64,000 nucleotides of DNA from Nocardioides daedukensis (GTDB lineage: Bacteria > Actinomycetota > Actinomycetes > Propionibacteriales > Nocardioidaceae). Below, in pieces: positions 33,140-41,734 of the stretch. Each line of letters starts with the position of its first letter. Position 1 is the stretch's first letter. The stretch covers positions 1-64,000 of the forward strand of contig NZ_JACCAA010000001.1 of assembly GCF_013408415.1 (NCBI RefSeq), given 5' to 3'. The notes under the pieces are model-generated. The model searched no databases, had not been told where the DNA came from, and was given only the letters and a program-made list of their open reading frames with translations. Position numbers and translations under genes: made by a program.

Positions 33140-33649
33140 GTGGACGATCTCTCTGCTCTTATCTCATCAATTACCGCTGTTTTGGCAACGGGCGTGTCTC
33201 TGTTTTTGCTGCGCCAGGGGCAGCTCGACCGCCGCGCGCTGCGGCAGGACAAGGACCGCGAGCAGGCCCGACAGATCACGTCGTGGTCGGATTGGCATTC
33301 TGATGAGGTCGCCACTTTCGCCAGGCCACGGCTACCGGCGGTGTTCGTGAGCAACTCTTCTGATGCGGCGGTGTACGACGTGTTTGTGGACTTTCGTTCG
33401 CCCGTGAGCGGCGACCTGTTCCGGGCATCCATCGGCCCGGTTCCCCCGGGAGAATCGCGCAAGAAGGTGATCGACTATGACGGGTCTTTGGGCGATGGCT
33501 GGGAGCCGGCGGCACTGCACGCCAAGGTGAACTTCCGGGACTCAGATGGGAAGCGATGGCTTCGTGATCCGCTCGGACAGCTCCGCCACGACCCGGGTGC
33601 TGGTCAGGACGGCTTCTTCGAAGATGGCGGGGTGCTTCTGCCTGACTGA
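33140..33649 (+). CDS. Hypothetical protein with N-terminal membrane helix
   Basis: This 169-residue protein has one N-terminal hydrophobic helix (LSALISSITAVLATGVSLFLL), a basic linker (RRALRQDKDREQARQ) and a strand-rich domain (VFVSNSSDAAVYDVFVDFRSPV) of about 100 residues, perhaps immunoglobulin-like. The GTG at 33140 puts the helix at the very start. The family is not recognised. It was probably acquired with the island. Confidence 0.55.
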   Translation: MDDLSALISSITAVLATGVSLFLLRQGQLDRRALRQDKDREQARQITSWSDWHSDEVATFARPRLPAVFVSNSSDAAVYDVFVDFRSPVSGDLFRASIGPVPPGESRKKVIDYDGSLGDGWEPAALHAKVNFRDSDGKRWLRDPLGQLRHDPGAGQDGFFEDGGVLLPD

Positions 33650-33669
33650 GGTCACCAAACAACGCGAAC

Positions 33670-33685
33670 TCGCGGTGGAATGACG
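33670..33685 (+). repeat. Dispersed element copy: TCGCGGTGGAATGACG
   Basis: It is identical in all 16 positions to the copy at 26697 and lies 20 bp after the stop of the 33140 gene. Confidence 0.4.
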
Positions 33686-33719
33686 CGCGACTACGGAAGC
33701 GCGATGCGATCATGGAGGT

Positions 33720-34097
33720 ATGGCTGAGGTTAAGTTCCCGCCCGCGAGTGCGACCCCGCGGGCGTTCTTCGTCCCGGGTGCCGCTGACTCGGTCATGGCG
33801 GAGGATGCTTGGCAGGGGTTGCGCCGGACCGCAGGCTTTGCCTGCACGGACCGACGAGTGCAGCGTCTCCAATACAACAACCGTCGCGGCGTCTTCACGA
33901 GCGAGGTTGGATACCTCGAGAACGATGACGAGTACGACTGGGTAACTACTGCGATCTTTGAGCCTGCGGACTCTGCGGCTCCCTGGATGATCTCGATCAT
34001 GAGGATTTCCAGTGGTCAGCTTGTCTGGCGCGACCCACCCATATTGGTCGGCCGACCCGACGTCCTTGAGGTGACTGACTTCCTCGCGGCAGATTGA
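33720..34097 (+). CDS. Small hypothetical protein
   Basis: This 125-residue protein has no recognised family. It looks like a soluble alpha+beta protein, with WQGLRRTAGFACTDRRVQRL, aromatic strands (YDWVTTAIFEP) and a C-terminal helix-prone VLEVTDFLAAD. GGAGG precedes the ATG at 33720. It ends 43 bp before the next gene on the same strand, so the two are probably co-transcribed. Confidence 0.6.
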   Translation: MAEVKFPPASATPRAFFVPGAADSVMAEDAWQGLRRTAGFACTDRRVQRLQYNNRRGVFTSEVGYLENDDEYDWVTTAIFEPADSAAPWMISIMRISSGQLVWRDPPILVGRPDVLEVTDFLAAD

Positions 34098-34140
34098 CGG
34101 TTGGTCCCGAGTGTCACAACCCAAGGTGGAGGAACAACTC

Positions 34141-35337
34141 ATGGACCTGACGGGCGCGGCAAAGCCAGAGGATGGTGGAGACATGGGCGCCGAGCCCGCC
34201 AGCGAAGTGGAGCCTCAAGGCGCCAGCGACGAAACGACCGAGTGCACGCCCGTCGAGCAATGGGTGCGTAGCATCCTCGGTGCTTTGCTAGATGACCTAG
34301 TCATCGCCATGCGCGACCACATCGCTCCTCCTCTGACCCTGCCGCCCAGCGAACATGTGGCGACCCGAGCACCAGAGCTGGCAGCCGCGTACGACGCCTG
34401 CGCGAAGCTGCTCGACCAGCGGTTTGTTGAGAACCCGGCCGAAGCGGCCGAGGTACGAGGAATTCTCCCGTGGCACCTTACTGACCCCAAAGAAGAACAC
34501 TTCATCGCCACTTTGCTGGAGGCAGCGACCTTCATGGAGTACTACGCGTTCGACGAAGCAGTCTTCGCCGCGAAGGATCCGACAGCTCGGCTATACGCAG
34601 CGCATCCAGAACTCCTAGACGACACAGATGACGACGGCCTGCTTCGAATTTCGGGGCGCGAAGTGACTCCACAAGTCCTGTTCCACCGCGGCTCAGCGAT
34701 CCCGTACCACCGATTCCTGCGCCGCAACTTCGGCGGCCACGTCAACGACACCCTGACCCAGACCCTGCTGGAGGCGAGCGATGGCGCGGCGGCAGAACTG
34801 AGACTTGCATTGAATGAGCAGAACATCATGGCGAAGTCTGCGTTCACCCCGTACTTCGAGCACGACTACTGGTTTGGGCCACCGCTGTCGCCCAGCGTGC
34901 TCGACGATCCATACAAGGTCGGCACCACGGTTCATGCCGACCCGCGATCGGGGCTAATGCATGAGTATCCGCGCCTGTACGTGCACTGGGCGATGGATAA
35001 GGAGGGCCGAAAAGTCGTACAGATCGAGGAACTGTCCGACGACTCTGGCTCGAACCAAGGTGGCTACAGAATCTTGCGCTACCTGCACGCCATCCGTGAC
35101 ATCGAGCGCGGCACGTTCATTCACTGCGACGGGGCCGTCCGCGCGTATACGTCCGAACAGTACGCCCTTCGGTGCAGAAAAGAGTTCGTCACCGGGCGCG
35201 AATCGGCCTCCCGCTATCGCAAGGTATTCCGCCTTGACGGGAGTATCGCTACCGACGCTTGGAGCAACATCGCGGCAGGTTGGTTCCGCGGAAACAGACT
35301 GATGACCGAGTACCTCCAGAGCTTGAGTTCGGCATGA
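34141..35337 (+). CDS. Hypothetical protein, 398 residues
   Basis: No family was recognised. After an acidic, disordered start (residues 1-38) come helical segments (VEQWVRSILGALLDDLVIAM; LEAATFMEYYAFDEAVFAA) and a strand-rich C-terminal half (YPRLYVHWAMDKEGRKVVQI; GTFIHCDGAVRAYTSEQYA). The ATG at 34141 has GGAGGA eight bases upstream and is preferred to the GTG at 34111. It follows the 33720 gene closely. The composition is clearly coding. Confidence 0.62.
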   Translation: MDLTGAAKPEDGGDMGAEPASEVEPQGASDETTECTPVEQWVRSILGALLDDLVIAMRDHIAPPLTLPPSEHVATRAPELAAAYDACAKLLDQRFVENPAEAAEVRGILPWHLTDPKEEHFIATLLEAATFMEYYAFDEAVFAAKDPTARLYAAHPELLDDTDDDGLLRISGREVTPQVLFHRGSAIPYHRFLRRNFGGHVNDTLTQTLLEASDGAAAELRLALNEQNIMAKSAFTPYFEHDYWFGPPLSPSVLDDPYKVGTTVHADPRSGLMHEYPRLYVHWAMDKEGRKVVQIEELSDDSGSNQGGYRILRYLHAIRDIERGTFIHCDGAVRAYTSEQYALRCRKEFVTGRESASRYRKVFRLDGSIATDAWSNIAAGWFRGNRLMTEYLQSLSSA

Positions 35338-35739
35338 GATCGCGCTCAGCGAAAGTAGCGGCAAGTGGCGGCCGTCAATGGTTGGCGCGCAATCGCCACG
35401 TCGTCCGCGGTGGAGTGACGCAGGACCGGCATGCGAGACACTGAATGCCCTCCTCGAACCCGAAGACGAGTTGGCGGACAAGGACCGCCTGGTGACCACC
35501 GGCCGGTGTCCTGGTAGGTAACAGCGGCAGGCTGACCCGGCTGCCTCTACGCGACCGCTCCTGAGAGGGCCGCACGATCGGACCTGAGGTTCGATCCGGC
35601 TTCCGACCCTCGGGGGCCGTCGATAGGGACGCGCTGCTGCAGGCGCGGCCTGCCACAGGCCGGGATATAGAGCCAGTCCACGTCCACCCTGGTCAGGGTC
35701 TCAGCCGGACACTGACAGGACCGCGATGTCGCCACTTCA
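35338..35739. other. Gap without a recognised gene
   Basis: Apart from one copy of the dispersed element at 35405-35420, nothing was recognised. A minus-strand frame ending near 35375 contains CLACRSCVTPP, but the rest of it is arginine/serine rich and does not look like a protein. Confidence 0.45.
35405..35420 (+). repeat. Dispersed element copy (CCGCGGTGGAGTGACG)
   Basis: It differs from the 26697 copy at two of 16 positions and lies 67 bp after the stop of the 34141 gene. Its left flank GCGCGCAATC also precedes the weaker copy near 28971. Confidence 0.35.
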
Positions 35740-35804
35740 TCAGTACTGAAATCAGTACCGATCTGGACTTGCACAGTAGGTATTCACGTGCTGTACTCAG
35801 TACA
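35740..35804 (+). promoter_or_regulatory. Promoter with AGTAC operator repeats
   Basis: TTGCAC (35769-35774) and TGTACT (35792-35797) are spaced 17 bp, a good sigma-70-type promoter. The -10 box is inside the palindrome TGTACTCAGTACA (35792-35804). Upstream are a second palindrome, TCAGTACTGA (35740-35749), and a half-site, TCAGTAC (35752-35758). A repressor recognising AGTAC-type sites could silence the gene at 35842. Confidence 0.55.
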
Positions 35805-35841
35805 TGCACACAAGGTGCTGGTGAATCTACAGGAGGACAGC

Positions 35842-36345
35842 ATGACTAACTCCAACTACGGCAGCAGCGACCTCATCGCGAAGGCTTTGCGCGCCGGCGC
35901 TGAGGCGATTCTGGCCGTGCTGAACGGCACCGAAGGCGGCGCCGCCAAAACGGTCGCAGGCGTCGCGCCCGACAACGGCGGGCCGATCGAGTACGACCCT
36001 CTGCACGACGACCCGCCCTTCACCCCGGTTCCGAACGGCGGCACCGAGGCCGAGGGCTGGATGACATCGGTCACTTACCTCGGCGCCATCGCCCGGATCA
36101 ACGCCGAGGAGAACCGCGGCGCCACCCGCGAGGAGATCCCTGTGCTCGCCAAACGCGCGGGCTACGTCGACGGGCGTGTCGTGAACGGGTGGAACTCGCG
36201 CCCCACCAGCGTGCGGTCAATCGAGAACAAGGACGGCGCTCGCTTCCTGAATCAGGCCGGGCTCGACTACGTCAAGAAGTGTGCGGATAAGCTGGGCATC
36301 ACCCTCGTTGGGGAGATGTCGGCTGTGCCCACGCCCGAGGCATGA
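35842..36345 (+). CDS. Hypothetical protein with winged-helix-like C-terminal half
   Basis: This 167-residue protein has a Gly/Pro-rich N-terminal part and a helical C-terminal half (YLGAIARINAEENRGATREEI, then VLAKRAGYVDGRVVNGWNSRP and GLDYVKKCADKLG) that could be a small winged-helix DNA-binding domain. AGGAGG precedes the ATG at ideal distance. It is preceded by a strong promoter with AGTAC palindromes and followed by a perfect hairpin at 36518. The family is not recognised; a regulator or phage-like accessory protein is possible. Confidence 0.62.
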   Translation: MTNSNYGSSDLIAKALRAGAEAILAVLNGTEGGAAKTVAGVAPDNGGPIEYDPLHDDPPFTPVPNGGTEAEGWMTSVTYLGAIARINAEENRGATREEIPVLAKRAGYVDGRVVNGWNSRPTSVRSIENKDGARFLNQAGLDYVKKCADKLGITLVGEMSAVPTPEA

Positions 36346-36517
36346 GCCGGTTAGGTGGGTCAAGCGTGCGCGCGTCTCGCCCCTCCTTACCGCGGCGGTG
36401 ACGTGGCGACCGGTCCTTCGGTGGGTGCCAACCAAGGCCGCGTCTAACGAACTACAGCTGGGTTGTTGCCCGGACCTCCTCGACCTCACGAACATCGACG
36501 CAGTTGGTGCCTCGGAG

Positions 36518-36545
36518 GCGCGTCCTTCTGGGTGGAAGGACGCGC
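36518..36545 (+). terminator. Perfect 10-bp hairpin
   Basis: GCGCGTCCTT (36518-36527) pairs with AAGGACGCGC (36536-36545) across an 8-base loop. It lacks a T tract, as many actinobacterial terminators do, and lies between the convergent genes at 35842 and 36664. The rest of the 36346-36663 gap holds nothing recognised. Confidence 0.55.
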
Positions 36546-36663
36546 ATGTCTCTAACGGTGACCTCACCTGCGGACGCGCTTGCAGATCCAGTGAGCTGGG
36601 CGGCGTTGCCAGCCGAGGGGATTGCAGGTTCCCGAGTCCCCAGCGCTACGACCGACGGCTGGC

Positions 36664-37029
36664 TCAGTCCAGTGGGGTGTCGACCCAGCCGACGAACCGG
36701 CTGCCGATGCCCACGATTTCCTCACGCTGTTCGCCGGGGAGTTGACGCGGCAGATCGTAGGGCTGGTGGGAGTCGCAACTGACGAAGGTGAACGTTGGCC
36801 ACCACTTCTTCGGCCTGGCCTTCTCGGCAAACCCGCAGACATCGCACACCAGATCGACCCACACCGGCCGCTTGCCGGTCCGGTTGGCGCGGGACTGAGC
36901 CAGCCACGGTGGCGGGCTGTCCTCGATCTCGCCCAACTGGCCTTCAGTGAGCATCGCGGGTAGCCCGTGCCGGGTGGCCATCTCCAAGGGGATACCCAAG
37001 CGTTGGGCGGCGTCGCGGCGGGTGATCAT
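36664..37029 (-). CDS. Small hypothetical protein with a zinc-type motif
   Basis: This 121-residue protein starts with a short helix-turn-helix-like segment (MITRRDAAQRLGIPLEMATR) and has a Cys-x2-Cys pair in LVCDVCGFAEKARPKKWW and a later Cys/His pair in FVSCDSHQPYD, suggesting one zinc site. TATCAT precedes the ATG at leaderless distance. The family is not recognised. It marks the right side of the accessory region. Confidence 0.6.
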   Translation of the reverse strand: MITRRDAAQRLGIPLEMATRHGLPAMLTEGQLGEIEDSPPPWLAQSRANRTGKRPVWVDLVCDVCGFAEKARPKKWWPTFTFVSCDSHQPYDLPRQLPGEQREEIVGIGSRFVGWVDTPLD

Positions 37030-37115
37030 CGCGTCAATGATAGTCAGTGCCGCTCTCGGGCACTTGCGCCCGGGCTTCTCTGCGGGCGCCGGTCGCGGAG
37101 TGCGAAAGTGTGCCC

Positions 37116-38765
37116 ATGACCCGCATCTCGCTCTCGCGCCAGCCCGACGAGCGGGTGCTCGTGCTCGAGGGCGCAGATGAGCGAGTGATCGCGGCGGCCG
37201 ACCTGACGGCGTACGTGCGCGAGCGTGAGGCCGACCGACCCCGCTGGGTGTGGGACGACACTGCCCGGTGGCTCCCGCCGCTGCTGGCCGCTGGAGTGCG
37301 GGTCGAGCGCTGCCACGACCTGAGGCTTGGCCACCACCTGCTCCGGCGTGCGCCCGCGATCGACGTCGCCCTGCTGGTCGGGCCGCAGTCGACGCACTGG
37401 GACCGGCTCGGTCCCAGCGTGGCGTCCGAGCCGACACTCTTCTCGTTCGACGGCGACGCCGAGCACCTGCGGGCCGACCTGGAGGACGCCCGTCAACTCG
37501 CAGCTGTCGCGTCATCCACCGAGCCCGCCCAGCTGGGTCTGCTGCTCGCGGCGGAGTCGGCCGGTGCGTTGGTCGCCGCGGAGATGACGTATGCCGGTGT
37601 GCCGTGGCGAACCGACCTCCACCAGCGCATGCTCACCGAGCTGCTCGGTCCGAGGCCGCCGATGGGCGTCCGTCCACAGGGGCTCGAGGCACTGGCCGAC
37701 GACGTACGACGTCTGCTGAACGTTCCGGGACTCAACCCTGACTCACATTCCGAGCTGCTGGCCGCACTGCGGCGGGCCGATCTCGAGGTCCCCGACACCC
37801 GGGCCTCGACACTGCGTCAACTCGATCATCCGGTCGTCGAACCACTGCTGCGCTTCAAGCAGCTCGCGCATCTGTTCCAGACCAACGGCTGGGCCTGGAG
37901 CGATGAGTGGGTGAGTGAGGGCAGGTTCAGGCCGTCCTACCAGCCGGCGGGATCCGCCACGGGCCGGTGGTCCTCCAACGGCGGGGGAGCACTGTCCTTC
38001 CCTGCTCAGATCCGGCACGCCGTGGTGGCCGACGAGGGCTGGACCTTCGTGGTCGCCGACGTGGCACAGCTGGAGCCCCGGGTGCTGGCCGGCATGAGTG
38101 GTGACCGCGTTCTGGCCAAGTCGGCAAGGGGCGCCGACCTCTACCAGGGGATGGTCGATGACGGCGCTGTTGCCACCCGCAACGACGCCAAGCTCGGACT
38201 GCTCGGTGCGATGTACGGCGCCACCAGCGGCGAGAGCGGTCGCATGGTCGCCGGCCTCACCCGGCGCTACCCCGCCGCTTTCGGTCTGGTCGAGGAAGCG
38301 GCACGAGCCGGTGAGCGAGGCGAGGCCGTGCGCACGCTCCTGGGACGCGGGTCCCCGACACTGGGGGAGTCATGGGACCGGGACCCGAATGGGCCGCCGC
38401 TCGACCCAGAGGTGCAGTCCCGTCACCGCCGTACTTTCGGCCGCTTCACCCGCAACTTCGTGGTGCAGGGCACCGGCGCCGAGTGGGCGTTGTGCTGGAT
38501 CGCGGACCTGCGCAACCGGCTCTGGAGCATGGGCGACGAGGGGCCATTCATGACCCGCCCGCACCTGGTCTTCTTCCTCCACGACGAGGTCGTCGTGCAC
38601 ACCCCGATCGCGCTTGCCGACGAGGTCGCAGCGCAGGCGACCGAGGCTGCCGCAACCGCCTCCGGCCTGCTGTTCCGCACCCTCGGCATCGACTTCCCGC
38701 TCACCATCTCGATCGTGCGGTCCTACGCCGACGCAGGCAAGCCCGGGGTCGCTGTCGTCCCCTGA
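37116..38765 (+). CDS. PolA-like bifunctional 3'-5' exonuclease/DNA polymerase
   Basis: This 549-residue protein has a degenerate 3'-5' exonuclease-like N-terminal half and a family-A polymerase domain. Polymerase motif A appears as VVADVAQLEPRVLAGMSGD, motif B as RNDAKLGLLGAMYGATSG and motif C as FFLHDEVVVHTP. It is shorter than DNA polymerase I (about 900 residues) and has no 5'-3' exonuclease domain, matching the stand-alone family common in actinobacterial chromosomes. The ATG at 37116 was chosen. A role in repair is likely. Confidence 0.87.
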   Translation: MTRISLSRQPDERVLVLEGADERVIAAADLTAYVREREADRPRWVWDDTARWLPPLLAAGVRVERCHDLRLGHHLLRRAPAIDVALLVGPQSTHWDRLGPSVASEPTLFSFDGDAEHLRADLEDARQLAAVASSTEPAQLGLLLAAESAGALVAAEMTYAGVPWRTDLHQRMLTELLGPRPPMGVRPQGLEALADDVRRLLNVPGLNPDSHSELLAALRRADLEVPDTRASTLRQLDHPVVEPLLRFKQLAHLFQTNGWAWSDEWVSEGRFRPSYQPAGSATGRWSSNGGGALSFPAQIRHAVVADEGWTFVVADVAQLEPRVLAGMSGDRVLAKSARGADLYQGMVDDGAVATRNDAKLGLLGAMYGATSGESGRMVAGLTRRYPAAFGLVEEAARAGERGEAVRTLLGRGSPTLGESWDRDPNGPPLDPEVQSRHRRTFGRFTRNFVVQGTGAEWALCWIADLRNRLWSMGDEGPFMTRPHLVFFLHDEVVVHTPIALADEVAAQATEAAATASGLLFRTLGIDFPLTISIVRSYADAGKPGVAVVP

Positions 38766-38880
38766 CGGGGAATGCCGGGGCACGGACATCGAGTTGAGTA
38801 CGACGGCTCATGCGAGCCGCCGCCTGACGGGCGAGGATGGGGACAACGCCACCAGCCCTCCACCCGAGGATGCAGTCCAC

Positions 38881-39156
38881 ATGGAGCTCCCGCAGAACAC
38901 GAACCGCGCAGAGGCCCCACGGCCGACCTGGATCCGCGCCCTGATCCTGATCATCGGTGTGGTGGTCAGCGCAGCCATTGGCTATGCGACGGCACTGGCC
39001 GTCGCCATCTTCGCCGTCCTTGTCGGCGCTGCCCCCTTGCTTGCCGGGGAGAGCACGCCGCAACAGCCTTGGGTCACTCCCGTCGCTGTCTGCGCCGGGC
39101 TGCTCGTGTTCGGCCTCGGCGTCTGGCTCACCGTGCGGGCGTTCCGTCGGCGTTGA
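38881..39156 (+). CDS. Small membrane protein with two helices
   Basis: This 91-residue protein has two membrane helices (ALILIIGVVVSAAIGYATAL and VAVCAGLLVFGLGVWLTVRA) joined by a short loop and ending in basic residues. GAGGA lies about ten bases before the ATG. Nothing else can be inferred. Confidence 0.6.
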   Translation: MELPQNTNRAEAPRPTWIRALILIIGVVVSAAIGYATALAVAIFAVLVGAAPLLAGESTPQQPWVTPVAVCAGLLVFGLGVWLTVRAFRRR

Positions 39157-39216
39157 CGGAGCCCTGGCGCGCCAACGTCGTGCTCGCCAGAACAGGGGTG
39201 GACGGTGGCGACGTGC

Positions 39217-39828
39217 TCAGTCCGGGGCACGGGCGTGGACGCAGGGTCCACTCGTGGCGGAAGGTCGCACCGTCGGGGAGCCCCCATCGGGACGGACCCG
39301 CGTCCACGCGAACCCGGCCAGCCCGACCAGCACCGGCCACAGGGCAAGACGTTCGAGGGCACCCGATGCGGGGCCGTCACCGGAAAGCACGAACGACACG
39401 GCCGCGATGCTGGTCAGGACCCCCGCGCCGAGGAGCGCCCCCGCTAGACGTGGGTGGTCATTCCGCAACCGCGCGCCGAGAACGATCAGCGCGATCGGCT
39501 GCGCGGCGAACAAGGGTGTCGCCGCGATCGCATGCAGGGTGGCGTCCTGGTCGAGAGGCGCGAGGCCCGTGGCAACTGAGCTCAGACCGGAGACCACCAG
39601 CAATCCCGTGACCCACGGCCCCACGTGCCGCGAGAGCAGCACGGCACCGACGGCCAGCAAGGCACCGAAGCCGATGAACGAGCCGTTCATGAGCTCGTGC
39701 CGCGGCGAGCAGTATGCCGAGGAGCAACCGATCTCACCGAGTCGACTGACCGAATCGGAGACGAAGCTGTAGCCGCCGGTCGTCGCCGTCGCAACGACGA
39801 ACTCGGTCGCGATGTAGGCCGGTCGCAC
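39217..39828 (-). CDS. DUF998-like membrane protein
   Basis: This protein of about 203 residues has six membrane helices and the segment YSFVSDSVSRLGEIGC followed by HELMNGSFIGFGALLAVGAV, which fits the DUF998 family of unknown function. The start is uncertain: the GTG at 39828 lies inside the first helix, and the true start may be a non-standard codon overlapping the stop of the helicase gene upstream. It is probably co-transcribed with that helicase. Confidence 0.7.
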   Translation of the reverse strand: MRPAYIATEFVVATATTGGYSFVSDSVSRLGEIGCSSAYCSPRHELMNGSFIGFGALLAVGAVLLSRHVGPWVTGLLVVSGLSSVATGLAPLDQDATLHAIAATPLFAAQPIALIVLGARLRNDHPRLAGALLGAGVLTSIAAVSFVLSGDGPASGALERLALWPVLVGLAGFAWTRVRPDGGSPTVRPSATSGPCVHARAPD

Positions 39829-39875
39829 CAGGAGTGCCAGTGCTCCCCAGCGCGCAGCCCGGACCCCGGTGATGT

Positions 39876-41624
39876 TCAGGAGGCGCCGTCCTCGGTCAGG
39901 GCCGCGGGCGACAGCCAGTCGGCGCCGAGGAGCTGGGCGAGGTCCGTGAGGCCGGTGGTGTCGCTTCCCACCGTGTCGGAGGCTGCGGCGATGCGCTCCA
40001 CCATCACCCTTCCGACCTGCTCCTCGACGGTGCCCTCGGCATAGGCGATGTGCCATGGCGAGACCTGGTGGTCGCGGTGGGTGCGGCCGGTCACCTGTCG
40101 TGCGGCGATGCCGGAGAAGCGGGCCTGGTGGAAGACGCCGACCCGCGGTTCGGTGCTCGCCTGGTGCCCATCGGCGAGGGTCTCGCCGGCGTGCAGGCTG
40201 ATCGAGGCGACCGTGGTGAAAACGCAGACCTTCGCCTGCCCTGTCTGGAACCTGAGCCGTTCGGCCTCGGGGTCGAACCGGTCACGGCCATAGATCGTGG
40301 CCACCTCGAGACCGGAGTCGCGCAGCCGGTCGGCGATCGGGTCCGCAGCCGTGGTGACGAACTCGACCGAGCACGCCACCTGTCGCTCGGCCTGGACCTG
40401 CTGGGCGATCCAGGCGACCGTCGAGTCGACGCGGATCAGCCCGGCCTTCTGTCGGAACCGCAACAACGCCGCCCTGCCCCGGGCGACGTTGCGCCCGCGC
40501 CTTGCGATGTCCATCTCCTGGCAGAACTCTCCCCACTCGGCCTCGTACGCCGTCCGCTCCTCGGGCGTGAGAGTCACCGGCATGCCAGAGATCGGCACGG
40601 GTCCCCACGGCGCAGCGCGGTGCAGCATCGCGGGAGGGTCCTGATCGGCCAGCCAACCGCGCACCAGCTCGAGATCCGTCGCGCGTCGTACCGGATCGGT
40701 GGTCCAGGTCGCGCCATGACGTCCCGGTTCCACGCCGAGGCCGTGGCGCTCGAGTGCGGTCGCGAAGGCGGCCCCGGGTTGTGTCGCCGAGGTCCAGTCC
40801 TGCATCGGCTCACCGAGCACCTGGGCGTAGGCCGGGGCGAGGTAGGGCAGTTCGAGGGGCGTGTGTCCGGGCGTTGCTGTGGTGGCGATGACGAACGGCG
40901 CCTTGTCGTGCGGCTTTCCGTGTCCCGAGATCCGTGCCCACAGCTTCCACCGTTTTGTCGTCGTACGACGCAGGGCGTGGGCCTCATCGGCAATGATCAC
41001 CTCCCACGTGTGGTCCTTGACCTTGTCGAGGCGGTCCCACGTGATCACGACCCACTCGAGATCGCCGTGACCCAGCGCCATGATCGTGCGGCACCAGTGA
41101 CCGATCGTGATCGCGGCAGGTCGGTCGGCGATGACGAGCACGCGTCGCGCGCCGCGGAGATCACTCACCGCGCTTGCTCCGAGGACCGCGGAGATTGTCT
41201 TGCCCACGCCGGGCTCGTCGGCCAGCAGGAACTGACGTCCGCCTGCTGCGGCACGCGCCGCGATCGCATCGGCCGCTTCGTATTGGATCATCCGGGGTTC
41301 GAGTGCCTCGGTCGCCTCGGGGTTGGGCGTCGGGTCGTCGGGGTTGAGGGTGTTCTCGATGAACCGACCGAGCGTGTAGGGGCCCGGAACGTAGGGCGCG
41401 AGGTGCTCGGGGACAGCCCGGCCGACGTACAGGTGGGTCTTGACGCTCGTGTGCCAAGTGGCGTCGTCGACCTGTGTGCCATAGGGGACGTCGAGCACCC
41501 ACAGTCGCTCGCCCGGCCCGGCTGTCGGCAGTGGTCGCTGTGCCCGTCGATGTGATTGTCGCGCGCCGCTCCGCCGCGGGGACGCACTGCGCCGACGGGC
41601 GCTGGATCGGCGAGAACTGGCCAC
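39876..41624 (-). CDS. SNF2/DEAD-like superfamily 2 helicase
   Basis: This 582-residue protein has SF2 helicase motifs: Walker A ADEPGVGKT, a DEAH-type motif II in VIIADEAHALRR, motif III region ATTATPGHT and C-terminal motifs (CSVEFVTTAADP; RQVTGRTHRD). It is shorter than most SNF2 proteins and resembles those of actinobacteriophages and plasmids. The first 35 residues are Arg/Ser-rich and may be a poor choice of start. It lies between a PolA-like gene and a Hip-type module. Confidence 0.82.
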   Translation of the reverse strand: MASSRRSSARRRSASPRRSGARQSHRRAQRPLPTAGPGERLWVLDVPYGTQVDDATWHTSVKTHLYVGRAVPEHLAPYVPGPYTLGRFIENTLNPDDPTPNPEATEALEPRMIQYEAADAIAARAAAGGRQFLLADEPGVGKTISAVLGASAVSDLRGARRVLVIADRPAAITIGHWCRTIMALGHGDLEWVVITWDRLDKVKDHTWEVIIADEAHALRRTTTKRWKLWARISGHGKPHDKAPFVIATTATPGHTPLELPYLAPAYAQVLGEPMQDWTSATQPGAAFATALERHGLGVEPGRHGATWTTDPVRRATDLELVRGWLADQDPPAMLHRAAPWGPVPISGMPVTLTPEERTAYEAEWGEFCQEMDIARRGRNVARGRAALLRFRQKAGLIRVDSTVAWIAQQVQAERQVACSVEFVTTAADPIADRLRDSGLEVATIYGRDRFDPEAERLRFQTGQAKVCVFTTVASISLHAGETLADGHQASTEPRVGVFHQARFSGIAARQVTGRTHRDHQVSPWHIAYAEGTVEEQVGRVMVERIAAASDTVGSDTTGLTDLAQLLGADWLSPAALTEDGAS

Positions 41625-41690
41625 CCCCGGACACTATCGGGGGCGCCCTCGCGAACAGAGCCGGCTCGCAGGCTCAGCACTGCAAACCCG

Positions 41691-41734
41691 TGTCGTCATA
41701 TGGCGACAAGTGCTAGTGTCGTCGTATGGCGACA
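41691..41734 (+). promoter_or_regulatory. Twin operators for the HipB-like regulator
   Basis: TGTCGTCATATGGCGACA (41691-41708) and TGTCGTCGTATGGCGACA (41717-41734) are two near-palindromic 18-bp copies with centres 26 bp apart. TAGTGT (41714-41719) between them is a likely -10 box six bases before the ATG at 41726. HipB-type repressors bind such paired sites on their own promoters. Confidence 0.65.

Noticed and set aside
23712..35420. Integron cassette array
   Set aside because: The recurrent element lacks the paired RYYYAAC/GTTRRRY core sites of attC, and the recombinase pseudogene has no IntI-specific insert that I can see.
35575..35600. Possible tRNA T-arm (GGTTCGATCC)
   Set aside because: The flanking bases do not form a T-stem, and no anticodon or acceptor stem was found around it.
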